A stretch of DNA of 27,803 nucleotides from an uncultured Alphaproteobacteria bacterium (lineage in GTDB: Bacteria; Pseudomonadota; Alphaproteobacteria; HIMB59). Shown here piece by piece: positions 19,368 to 27,193 of the stretch (position 1 is the stretch's first letter; every line of letters begins with the position of its first letter). The DNA is taken from the NCBI GenBank assembly GCA_902632575.1, contig CACPCY010000007.1, positions 1 through 27,803 of the forward strand, in the 5' to 3' direction. The translations under genes were made by a program, and so were the position numbers. The notes beneath the pieces are model-generated. The model saw only the letters and a list, made by a program, of their open reading frames with translations, had not been told where the DNA came from and made no database searches.

Positions 19368-19372
19368 AAGGA
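19368..19372 (+). promoter_or_regulatory. Shine-Dalgarno sequence for ppnP
   Basis: AAGGA lies 6 bases before the ATG at 19379. TTGATA (19334-19339) and TATGTT (19356-19361), with a 16-bp spacer, are a possible promoter in the 54-bp gap. Confidence 0.4.
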
Positions 19373-19378
19373 ATGTAA

Positions 19379-19690
19379 ATGGATTTTAAAAACGTATCAG
19401 TTGATAAGATTTCTAATACTTATTTTGATGGTAGAGTTACAAGCAGAAATATAACATTTCAAGATGGTTCATTTAAAACATTAGGTGTCATGTTAGAGGG
19501 TGAGTTTGAATTCAATACTTCAAAGAAGGAAATAATGGAGATTACATCAGGAGAATTAGATGTTTGTCTGGCAAATTCTTCAAATTGGATAACTTATTCA
19601 GACGATAGTTCTTTTGAAGTACCAGCTAATAGTTCTTTCAAGGTAAAAGTAAAAAAGATCACTAATTATTGTTGTTCTTATATTGATTAG
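19379..19690 (+). CDS. ppnP: Pyrimidine/purine nucleoside phosphorylase PpnP (DUF1255, cupin)
   Basis: A 103-residue single-domain cupin, close to the family's usual length of about 95. It shows YFDGRVTSRNITFQDGSFKTLGVMLEGEFEFNT-type strands and the late EVPANSSFKVKV strand typical of PpnP (YaiE). PpnP phosphorolyses a range of nucleosides to base and ribose-1-phosphate, a salvage role that suits its place near guaBA. It ends 2 bp before the AlaC-type aminotransferase start. Homologues are readily recognised; activity of this one is inferred from the family. Confidence 0.87.
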   Translation: MDFKNVSVDKISNTYFDGRVTSRNITFQDGSFKTLGVMLEGEFEFNTSKKEIMEITSGELDVCLANSSNWITYSDDSSFEVPANSSFKVKVKKITNYCCSYID

Positions 19691-19692
19691 GT

Positions 19693-20880
19693 ATGCAAGC
19701 AAAATTTAGTCGTACCGATAGACTTCCACCTTATATATTTGGTGAAATTAATAAATTAAAAGCAAAATTAAGAAAAGATGGTAAGGATATTATTGATTTT
19801 GGTATGGGAAATCCAGACATGCCCACTCCAAAACATATAAGAGACAAGTTAAAAGAGGTTATAGATAAACCTGGTGTGGGAAGATATTCTGTTAGTAAAG
19901 GAATTCCAGGCTTAAGAAAAGCTCAGGCAAAATATTATGAAAAAAGATTTGGTGTAAAATTAAATCCAAATAATGAAATAGTAGTTACACTTGGTTCCAA
20001 GGAAGGTCTAGCAAACCTAGCTCAAGCTATATCCTCTCCAGGTGATATAATAATTTCACCAAACCCCTCCTATCCAATTCACCCTTATGGATTTATTATA
20101 GCAGGTGCCTCTCTAAGACATCTTCAAACTATGACTAATGGAATATTTGATCCAGAAAGTTATTTAGAACGATTAGATAGATCAATTAGACATAGTTCAC
20201 CCTCACCAATAGCTTTAATAGTTTCTTTTCCTTCAAATCCAACTGCTCAAATTGTTGATCTAGATTTTTATAAAGAGATTATAAAAATAGCTCTAAGATA
20301 TAATGTTTATGTTTTATCTGATCTTGCTTATGCAGAAATATATTTTGGTAAAAATCCACCACCTTCAATCCTACAAGTTAATAAGGCAAAACAGATAGCT
20401 GTTGAATTTACATCTATGTCTAAAACTTATGCTATGGCAGGATGGAGAATAGGTTTCGCCGTAGGTAATAAAAAACTTATAGAGGCTCTAACTAAAATAA
20501 AATCTTATTTAGATTACGGTGCATTTACTCCTGTTCAAGTCGCTGCAGCTACAGCTTTAAATGGCTCTCAGTCATGTGTTTCTCAAATTAGATCTACCTA
20601 TAAAAGTAGAAGGGATGTTTTAGTTGAGTCAATGTCACGATCAGGTTGGGACATACCTAGCCCTGAAGCAAGTATGTTTGCATGGGCGCCAATCCCCAAA
20701 AAGTACCAAAATAAAGGATCTTTAAAATTTGCAAAAGATTTGATGATAAAAGCTGATGTAGCTGTTTCTCCTGGCATAGCTTTTGGCGAATATGGTGAAG
20801 GTTTTGTTCGTATAGGACTGGTTGAAAACGAGCAAAGAATTCGTCAAGCAGCTAAAAATGTACGTAATCTAAAGCTTTAG
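19693..20880 (+). CDS. alaC: AlaC-type class I/II aminotransferase (glutamate-pyruvate)
   Basis: A 395-residue fold-type I PLP aminotransferase. The N-terminus FSRTDRLPPYIF and DIIDFGMGNPDMPTP are close to E. coli AlaC; further on are TLGSKEGLANLA, PNPSYPIHPYGF, N182 in SFPSNPTA, D210 and Y213 in LSDLAYAE, and the PLP lysine K244 in SMSKTYAMAGWRIGF. GFVRIGL near the end supplies the carboxylate-binding arginine. It likely interconverts alanine and pyruvate with glutamate and 2-oxoglutarate; some relatives are labelled LL-diaminopimelate aminotransferases. It starts 2 bp after ppnP, suggesting co-transcription. Confidence 0.88.
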   Translation: MQAKFSRTDRLPPYIFGEINKLKAKLRKDGKDIIDFGMGNPDMPTPKHIRDKLKEVIDKPGVGRYSVSKGIPGLRKAQAKYYEKRFGVKLNPNNEIVVTLGSKEGLANLAQAISSPGDIIISPNPSYPIHPYGFIIAGASLRHLQTMTNGIFDPESYLERLDRSIRHSSPSPIALIVSFPSNPTAQIVDLDFYKEIIKIALRYNVYVLSDLAYAEIYFGKNPPPSILQVNKAKQIAVEFTSMSKTYAMAGWRIGFAVGNKKLIEALTKIKSYLDYGAFTPVQVAAATALNGSQSCVSQIRSTYKSRRDVLVESMSRSGWDIPSPEASMFAWAPIPKKYQNKGSLKFAKDLMIKADVAVSPGIAFGEYGEGFVRIGLVENEQRIRQAAKNVRNLKL

Positions 20881-20916
20881 TATTATTTTTACTCATATTT
20901 CAAATCAAATAAAATA

Positions 20917-20944
20917 TTGCTTAAATTCTTGATAATTATATAAA
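20917..20944 (+). promoter_or_regulatory. Candidate promoter for the arginine-like module
   Basis: TTGCTT (20917-20922), a 16-bp spacer and TATAAA (20939-20944) lie in the 76-bp gap before the ATG at 20957, predicting a leader of about 6 bases. Confidence 0.4.
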
Positions 20945-20956
20945 ACCAAACTTAAG

Positions 20957-22003
20957 ATGATTAATACAAAAAAAATAGGCTCTGTTCTCAAAAATATCAA
21001 TAATATTGATGAATTGAGTATTTCAGATGTAATTGATTGTAATCAAGGTCAATTAATTGCTGTTAAAGTAATTTCAGTCAATCCTAATTATAATAAATTG
21101 GAGTTAGTCTCTGGAAGAATTACTGAATTAACTGAAGGAGATGTTATTGTTGGTGCATTGGGTAATAGAATTGCTTCTTCAGGAATGACAGGTTCTGTTC
21201 CAACTGAATTAAATAAACACGATAAAATTCACATTTTAAATTTAGGAGGAGTAATTGGTAATTGTAGAGATTTTAATATTCTTTTGGGACCAGCTACAGA
21301 ATGTGAAGTCCTTGGATCAGTTGTAGATAATAGTAACAAACAATTGAATCTAGTAGATTATTCAAAAATTAAAGAAATGAAAATTAAAAATAAAGTACCA
21401 TCTATTGCAGTAATCGGAACAGGTATTGACTCTGGTAAAACTACTGTCACATCCTTTATTATCAAAACTCTTAGTAATTATTTTAAGAAAATTAATGCAT
21501 GTAAACTAGCAGGCACCGCTTCACAAAAAGATTTATATTCTTATGAGGATAATGGTGCTTATAAAACATCAGATTTTGTAGATTACGGTCTGCCTAGTAC
21601 CTGTATGAATGATAAAAAAACCATACAAAGTTGTTCAGCATCAATTATCAGCAATATGTCTGAGGACGCTGAGATAATTCTAATGGAATTAGGTGATGGT
21701 TATCATGGCGATTATGGAACTAGAGAAATAATTCAAAATACTGATATTACAGAGTCAATTGAGGTTATTGTAATTTGCGCTTATGACGTATCAGGAGCAG
21801 TAAATATTATAGAAAATTTAAAATCAAATAATTTAGATAACAAATTACTGATAATAAGTGGGCCTGTAACTAATAATGTATCTGCTTATAAGCAATCAAT
21901 TGATAAGTTTTCTATACCTAATTCAGACTTTTTAAATATTTATAATTCAACTAACCATGTCAATGTTTTTGCTAAGATAATTAATAGGATTAATAATGAT
22001 TAA
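20957..22003 (+). CDS. P-loop protein resembling DUF1611 / DgcN-type N-acetyltransferases
   Basis: A 348-residue cytosolic protein in two parts. Residues about 1-140 look like a beta-rich domain (KLELVSGRITELTEGDVIVGALGNR). Residues 148-348 form a P-loop domain with GTGIDSGKTT at 154-163; its G-x5-GK spacing matches the GTDCAVGK motif I recall from DUF1611 proteins and is not the classical Walker A. A later ILMELGDGYHG (241-251) corresponds in position to their EGQGS..HP stretch. DUF1611 member DgcN is reported to acetylate D-glutamate. Here the gene overlaps argC by 8 bp and leads an ArgC-ArgB pair, so formation of N-acetylglutamate or another N-blocked glutamate is an attractive but unproven role. 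Similarity to DUF1611 is recalled, not computed. Confidence 0.5.
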   Translation: MINTKKIGSVLKNINNIDELSISDVIDCNQGQLIAVKVISVNPNYNKLELVSGRITELTEGDVIVGALGNRIASSGMTGSVPTELNKHDKIHILNLGGVIGNCRDFNILLGPATECEVLGSVVDNSNKQLNLVDYSKIKEMKIKNKVPSIAVIGTGIDSGKTTVTSFIIKTLSNYFKKINACKLAGTASQKDLYSYEDNGAYKTSDFVDYGLPSTCMNDKKTIQSCSASIISNMSEDAEIILMELGDGYHGDYGTREIIQNTDITESIEVIVICAYDVSGAVNIIENLKSNNLDNKLLIISGPVTNNVSAYKQSIDKFSIPNSDFLNIYNSTNHVNVFAKIINRINND

Positions 22004-22988
22004 AGTAGGCATAATTGGAGCAAATGGTTATTTAGGTGTTGAGTTAATACGAATTCTTTCTGTACATCCTGAAGTAAAATTATCAAAAATCTTTCAAAGA
22101 GAAATGGAAATAGATGAGGAATTTCCACATTTACAGTCATATAATTTGAAAGATTTACAGACATCTAATCTTGATGATTTTAAAAATCTCGATTGTGTTT
22201 TTTTATCATTACCTCATGGTTCAGCCCATGAATATGTCAATGAATTATTATCAAAAGTTAAAATCATAGACCTAAGTTCTGATTTTAGAATTTCTAATCA
22301 AGAAGATTATAACAAATATTACAAATCAAATTTTGATGCTGACATTCAAAGCAAGTTTCAATACGGATTTATTGAAAATTCAATCGATGACATAAAAAAA
22401 TCTTCCAACATATCCAATCCTGGTTGCTTTGCGCTTACAGCTCAATTATCTTTATTACCATTTCAATCTATAATTAAAAAAGTATCTATTACTGCTATTA
22501 CTGGATCAAGTGGTGGTGGTAAAAATCCTTCTATGAAAAATCATCATTCTACAAGATCTAAAGATATTTTTTCATACAACATAAATTCACATCGACATTT
22601 AGCAGAAATTTATCAATCTTTTCCGAATTTAAAGGAGACTCTATCATTTGTGCCTTTGTCGGGACCTTTCTCTCGAGGTATATATCTAACAAGTCACATT
22701 GAAACATATGAAGATTCAACTTATGAGTCCTTAAATTCCATTTTAATTCATTGTTTTAAATCATCTCCTTTCATTAGAGTACAAGATAATACTAAGCTTT
22801 CTAACGTAGTAGGATCAAATTATTGTGATATTTCAATGTCTTACAAAGATGAGAGACACTTTGTAATAGAGGCTTGTTTAGATAACTTAGTAAAGGGTGC
22901 CTCAGGTAATGCAATTGAGTGTATGAATATAATCTTTGATCTTGATCAAACTTTGGGATTGAAACAAATGATACCGTTATATCTATAA
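21996..22988 (+). CDS. argC: N-acetyl-gamma-glutamyl-phosphate reductase-like protein (ArgC/LysY family)
   Basis: A 330-residue NADP-dependent acyl-phosphate reductase. The dinucleotide fold opens with GIIGANGYLG; FLSLPHG and DLSSDFRI follow, and the catalytic cysteine is C144 in SNPGCF. The region GSSGGGKNPSMKNHH (170-184) leading to SHRHLAEIYQ (198-207) with the active-site histidine pair resembles LysY/archaeal ArgC proteins more than typical proteobacterial ArgC. It would reduce the acyl phosphate made by the adjacent kinase to a semialdehyde. Start overlaps the upstream P-loop gene by 8 bp; its stop overlaps the kinase start by 1 bp (TAATG). The N-protecting group (acetyl or a carrier) cannot be read from the sequence. 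Confidence 0.85.
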   Translation: MIKVGIIGANGYLGVELIRILSVHPEVKLSKIFQREMEIDEEFPHLQSYNLKDLQTSNLDDFKNLDCVFLSLPHGSAHEYVNELLSKVKIIDLSSDFRISNQEDYNKYYKSNFDADIQSKFQYGFIENSIDDIKKSSNISNPGCFALTAQLSLLPFQSIIKKVSITAITGSSGGGKNPSMKNHHSTRSKDIFSYNINSHRHLAEIYQSFPNLKETLSFVPLSGPFSRGIYLTSHIETYEDSTYESLNSILIHCFKSSPFIRVQDNTKLSNVVGSNYCDISMSYKDERHFVIEACLDNLVKGASGNAIECMNIIFDLDQTLGLKQMIPLYL

Positions 22989-23836
22989 TGAAAAATCAAA
23001 GTTTTTACCAATCGATATTACAAAATTCCATTCTTGTCATAAAAGTTAGTGGCAAAATTTGTGATAATGAAGGTAGTATAGATAATGTTATAAGCGACAT
23101 AAAAGAATTATTGAATTCTATTTCGAAGTTAAAAGTTGTTTTAGTTTTTGGATTTGGACGACAGCTAGATAACTATATGATCAATGTACACGGTATTGAG
23201 CCAAAAAAAATAAATGGTAGGAGAGTGACATCTCCCACAGACATAGAGGCAGCCAAAAAAATATCTGGTCAAATTTTAATAGATATTTTTAGCTTGAGTT
23301 CACGATATAATATTAGAAATTTTCCAATTCCTATTTCAAAGAAGGACTTTATAGCAGCAAAAAGAAGAGATGTAGTCGATAACATTGATTATGGTCAAGT
23401 AGGGGACGTTGTTTCAGTTGATGCCTTACAAATTAAAAACTTATTTAAAGAGCATGATATGATAATCATGCCAAGTTTAGTTTTAGATAAAAATACCTCT
23501 GAAGTATTAAATGTTAATGCTGACACAATTGCTACTGAATTAGCAATAAATCTCTCAGCAAGTAAGCTAATTTTTATCTCCGATGTACCTTTTATTAAAG
23601 ATACACAAGGCGAAAGAATTTCTGCAGTTGATGAAAATGTGGCAAGAAAACTATTTGATGAGAAAATCATTTCTAATGGAATGATTGTAAAAGTCGAAAA
23701 TTCATTAAAAGCTTTAAATCAAGGTGTTCAAAAAATTCATATTATAAGTGGTGAAATAAAAAATGCTCTTATAAATGAGTTAGAGACAGAAGAGGGTATT
23801 GGTACTGTATTTCAAAAACAATCTTTAGATTACTAA
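22988..23836 (+). CDS. argB: Divergent acetylglutamate-kinase-like amino acid kinase (ArgB/LysZ family)
   Basis: A 282-residue amino-acid-kinase fold protein. Conserved points are K19 in VIKVSGK, NGRRVTSPTD (about 76-85), YGQVGDVVSVD, NVNADTIATELA (175-186), ISDVPFI and the ending EEGIGTVF shared with NAG kinases. The motif that normally reads HGGG is VFGFGRQL (53-60), an unusual change at a phosphate-binding loop. It may use a modified substrate or be insensitive to the usual control. It is translationally coupled to argC and overlaps the convergent argD by 4 bp. Family is sure; the exact substrate is not. Confidence 0.78.
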   Translation: MKNQSFYQSILQNSILVIKVSGKICDNEGSIDNVISDIKELLNSISKLKVVLVFGFGRQLDNYMINVHGIEPKKINGRRVTSPTDIEAAKKISGQILIDIFSLSSRYNIRNFPIPISKKDFIAAKRRDVVDNIDYGQVGDVVSVDALQIKNLFKEHDMIIMPSLVLDKNTSEVLNVNADTIATELAINLSASKLIFISDVPFIKDTQGERISAVDENVARKLFDEKIISNGMIVKVENSLKALNQGVQKIHIISGEIKNALINELETEEGIGTVFQKQSLDY

Positions 23837-24993
23837 AATTTCAAAGATTGAGTAATTATTTTTATAGCCTTTCTTATTTCTTCACTTGAAACAATTAAAG
23901 GTGGTGTAAGACGGATTATGTTTCCTTGTATTAGAGTTGAAATAAGGCCGTTTTCTGACATTTTTTCATAAGTTTTTAATGCGATTTGATTATTTTTAAA
24001 TTCTACACCAGCCATAAGACCCAAACATCTTGTATCAACTATTTTATCTTTATGTAGGTGGTGCATTTTCTTAATTAGACTAGATAGTAAATTACCATTA
24101 ATCAGTACTTTATTTAAAAATCTTTTAGTATTTATAGTTTTAAATACATTATATGAAACTCTTGTTTGAAGCATACCACCTCCAAATGTTGAGCCATGAA
24201 AACCAGTAGAAATAATTTTGGATATATATTTTTTTACTATTGTAGCACCTATGGGAATGCCTGAACCAAGGCCTTTTGCAGAGGTTATAATATCTGGATT
24301 GACACTGTAATGTTTGTAAGCAAATATTTTTCCAGTACGACCTATGCCACCTTGTATTTCATCCCCAATAAGTAAAATTTTCTTATTTTTACATATCTCT
24401 TTTATAACTTTTGCAAAATTCTTACTGCAAATATTTATACCTCCGTCTCCCTGAACAAATTCAATTATGATTGCTACCGTTTTTTTATTTACTAATTTTT
24501 TGAGATGATAGACATCATTAAACTTGCAAAATTTTACTTTCCCAGGAACAGGACCAATATTCGATTTATATTTTTTATTACTACCGACGGATAAAGCCCC
24601 AATTGTTCTCCCATGAAAAGAGGAGGTCATTGCTATAATCTCATCTTTACCATTTTTACTACCGTAATTTCTCGCAATTTTTAGAGCAGCCTCAATACTC
24701 TCGGCACCAGAGTTAGAAAAGAATACATCCCCTTTATTGGAATTATCAGATAGTAACTTAGATAATTTAGTTTTAAATTCATGTATTTGTGATCCTGACA
24801 GATGAGTAATTCCTGTTTTAAGTTGAGCTTTAAGGCTATCTTTAATTACTGGATGGTTATATCCAAGAGAATTTACAGCAACCCCTGCTGAGAAATCTAA
24901 TAATTTTCTTTTATCAGAGGTGTATAAATAACATCCATTACCCTTTACCACTCTAAAATTACTAAATTTGTATGTTTTTAATAAATTATTCAT
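23833..24993 (-). CDS. argD: Acetylornithine aminotransferase-like class III aminotransferase
   Basis: A 386-residue PLP aminotransferase of class III. It shows LDFSAGVAVNSLGYNHP, FSNSGAESIEAALKIAR (92-108), SSFHGRTIGAL, FVQGDGGI, DEIQGGIGRTGK starting at D211, and the PLP lysine K240 in SAKGLGSG. These and the length fit ArgD-type acetylornithine aminotransferases, though relatives acting on succinylornithine, LysW-linked lysine intermediates or 4-aminobutyrate share the pattern. It would transaminate the semialdehyde produced by the convergent argC-argB pair. It lies tail-to-tail with argB (4-bp overlap) and downstream of the lysR gene on the same strand. Confidence 0.88.
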   Translation of the reverse strand: MNNLLKTYKFSNFRVVKGNGCYLYTSDKRKLLDFSAGVAVNSLGYNHPVIKDSLKAQLKTGITHLSGSQIHEFKTKLSKLLSDNSNKGDVFFSNSGAESIEAALKIARNYGSKNGKDEIIAMTSSFHGRTIGALSVGSNKKYKSNIGPVPGKVKFCKFNDVYHLKKLVNKKTVAIIIEFVQGDGGINICSKNFAKVIKEICKNKKILLIGDEIQGGIGRTGKIFAYKHYSVNPDIITSAKGLGSGIPIGATIVKKYISKIISTGFHGSTFGGGMLQTRVSYNVFKTINTKRFLNKVLINGNLLSSLIKKMHHLHKDKIVDTRCLGLMAGVEFKNNQIALKTYEKMSENGLISTLIQGNIIRLTPPLIVSSEEIRKAIKIITQSLKF

Positions 24994-25012
24994 GTTTTTT
25001 TTATGTATATTT

Positions 25013-25042
25013 TTAATAAAAAAAGAAAATTTTGATAGTCAA
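25013..25042 (-). promoter_or_regulatory. Candidate argD promoter overlapping the lysR stop
   Basis: On the minus strand TTGACT (25042-25037) shares bases with the lysR stop codon and is followed after 18 bp by TATTAA (25018-25013), about 20 bases before the argD ATG. Weak -10, so moderate confidence. Confidence 0.35.
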
Positions 25043-25932
25043 AATCTCCATTGGCTTATTTTATTCATAAGAAAATCTCTAAAAGCTATAAGTTTTAAAC
25101 TCCCTTTTAGATTTTCATGATAAACCATATGAACATCGTAACTTGGTCCTTCTATATCTGGTAATACTTTAACAAGATGGGCTTTATGTTGAGCCATATA
25201 GTCAGGTAATGCAGCTAATCCTGCACCAGTTTCAACAGCTACTAATAAACCATATAGATTATTGATTGTAATATGAGGTCTTCTATTTTTTTGGTTTTTT
25301 TTAACACCAGTTTTCAATATCCAATTGGTGTCAGAAAGTGGGGATGGTTTTCCTATTCCATATGTAATTAATCTATGGCTATTAAGCTCTGATCTTCTCA
25401 AAGGCATACCCATTTCATTTATGTAATTCGCTGATCCATAAATATGGTATTTGATTGTTGCTATGTGCTTTGAAACTAAATCTAAATGTCTTGGTTTTCT
25501 CATCCATAAACCAATATCATAATCTTGGCGAAGCATATCTTGCTCATCCTCAGAATAGTTTAGTTTAAGATTAATTTCAGGGTATTCATGAATAAATTCA
25601 TTGATTCTTGGGCTAAGCCACATCGATCCAAAAGCAACTGTAGTATTAATGGAGAGGTTACCAGTGGGAACTGACTTATATTCAACTATTTTTTTTTCTA
25701 TAGAATTTAAATCAGCAAAAATTTTTTCAGTTTCTTCAAAGAGATAAGAACCTTGCTCTGTGAGAGTTATACCTTTTGTATGTCTTTTAAATAGTTTGGT
25801 TTTTAAACTATGCTCCAGAGATTGAATTTGTCTAGTAATAGCAGATTGACTAAGATGAATTGTATCCATAGCTCTAGAGATACTACCTGCTGTAGCTACG
25901 TGATAAAATGTTTTAAGTCTATCCCAATCCAT
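25039..25932 (-). CDS. LysR-family transcriptional regulator
   Basis: A 297-residue LysR-type regulator. The N-terminal winged helix-turn-helix is clear at residues 1-62 (RLKTFYHVATAGSISRAMDT, LSQSAITRQIQSLE, LFKRHTKGITLTEQG), followed by the effector-binding domain (about 88-295; LSINTTVAFGSMWLSPRI, LYGLLVAVETGAGLAALPDY). The start overlaps the TolC-family gene end by 14 bp, so it is probably co-transcribed with tolC and mazG. It could regulate argD, 45 bp downstream, or a divergent target elsewhere; no palindromic T-N11-A operator could be assigned with confidence. The effector is unknown. Confidence 0.92.
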   Translation of the reverse strand: MDWDRLKTFYHVATAGSISRAMDTIHLSQSAITRQIQSLEHSLKTKLFKRHTKGITLTEQGSYLFEETEKIFADLNSIEKKIVEYKSVPTGNLSINTTVAFGSMWLSPRINEFIHEYPEINLKLNYSEDEQDMLRQDYDIGLWMRKPRHLDLVSKHIATIKYHIYGSANYINEMGMPLRRSELNSHRLITYGIGKPSPLSDTNWILKTGVKKNQKNRRPHITINNLYGLLVAVETGAGLAALPDYMAQHKAHLVKVLPDIEGPSYDVHMVYHENLKGSLKLIAFRDFLMNKISQWRF

Positions 25933-27193
25933 TAATAATTGTATTTAGATCCCCGTTTAGTATCAGAATATCTATTAAATAATATTTTTTTGAAGATTTC
26001 AAATCTAATAAAATGTTATGAGCATCATTTAATTCATTCTTACTTTCAATTAGTTGAGTAATATCTATTTTTTGTGCTTTATATAAAATTTCATTACCTT
26101 GTAATTTTAATTCTAAGCTATCAATTATTTTTTCTTGGTTATTTATTTTATTTAAATAAAAATCATAATTATTCCAAGACTCTAAGTAAGTATTAAGTAA
26201 GTCTCTCTTTAAGTCTTTATGCTCTAATAATTTTTTTTGATAATTATATTCCTCAATATCAAATTTATATTCATCTTTAAATCCATCATAAATAGGAACG
26301 CTTAAAGATAGTGACAAGGATGAGGATCTTCTATGATCAATTGCTGCAGAATAATTATCGCTCTCACTTAGGGAATAGGTTAGGTCAACAGAAGGTCTCA
26401 AACCTTTTTTGCTCATCTCTAATTCATTTAAATATGTATTTTCAATAAAAGAGAGATATTGGCCATAAGAGGAATTCATTAATTCTGAAAATAATTTCTT
26501 ACTAATTTGTGCGTTAGATACGTCTATCACATAATCAAAATTTACATCTTCATCATAAATATCTAGATCAAGTAACTTACTAACTTGAAGCATTAAATTA
26601 TCTATTTTTCTATCATAATCTAAAGACACAGTTTGTGCTTCTAATAGTTCATTTTCTAAATCTAATACCTCTGTTTTTGTAACTCTGTTTGCCTTAAATA
26701 ATACTTCAGCCTCTAAGACTTTTTTTTTATAAAATTCTAAATTCAGTTGTTGATTTTTCTTTTTAAAAATCAATGTCTGTAAATTACTATAACCGTTTAG
26801 AAGTTCTTTGATTAATAATTCTTTTTGATATTCTCTAAGATAGTCAAAAGCTTGATTTCTAGTTTGCGTAGTAATTAAATTTAACTGACTAAACCCACCG
26901 TTATAGAGGTTAACCGTAGCACTTAATGTATGAGTATCTGCGTTTACTGTAGAAGTAGAGTCAGTGCTAGTTGTACTGTTTGAAAAAGAAAATGTATAAT
27001 CTATTTCTGGTATATATATAGTATCGGCTAATTCTAAATTTTTATCGTCAATCAAATTGTCATACTTAAATTTAGAGTTTGTTTCATTTTTTTCGACAAG
27101 AATTTTTACTAAATCAGTTATTTCATAGGATAAAATACCCTTTGAAAAAAATAAAAAGAATGTGCTTAAAAAAATTATTTTGATTTTTGCCAT
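25919..27193 (-). CDS. TolC-family outer-membrane efflux protein
   Basis: A 424-residue TolC-like protein with a signal peptide (hydrophobic run to about residue 22, cut near ILS-YE). It has the TolC internal duplication: two long heptad-rich helical stretches (about 100-215 and 310-415), each preceded by a serine/threonine-rich beta segment (FSFSNSTTSTDSTSTVNADT and LTYSLSESDNYSAAIDHRRS) that would form part of the outer-membrane barrel. The ..VNLYNGGF.. and ..VPIYDGFKDE.. motifs are typical. No inner-membrane pump or adaptor gene is adjacent. It overlaps mazG by 19 bp and lysR by 14 bp, so it is embedded in that unit. Cargo unknown. Confidence 0.88.
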   Translation of the reverse strand: MAKIKIIFLSTFFLFFSKGILSYEITDLVKILVEKNETNSKFKYDNLIDDKNLELADTIYIPEIDYTFSFSNSTTSTDSTSTVNADTHTLSATVNLYNGGFSQLNLITTQTRNQAFDYLREYQKELLIKELLNGYSNLQTLIFKKKNQQLNLEFYKKKVLEAEVLFKANRVTKTEVLDLENELLEAQTVSLDYDRKIDNLMLQVSKLLDLDIYDEDVNFDYVIDVSNAQISKKLFSELMNSSYGQYLSFIENTYLNELEMSKKGLRPSVDLTYSLSESDNYSAAIDHRRSSSLSLSLSVPIYDGFKDEYKFDIEEYNYQKKLLEHKDLKRDLLNTYLESWNNYDFYLNKINNQEKIIDSLELKLQGNEILYKAQKIDITQLIESKNELNDAHNILLDLKSSKKYYLIDILILNGDLNTIINGLG

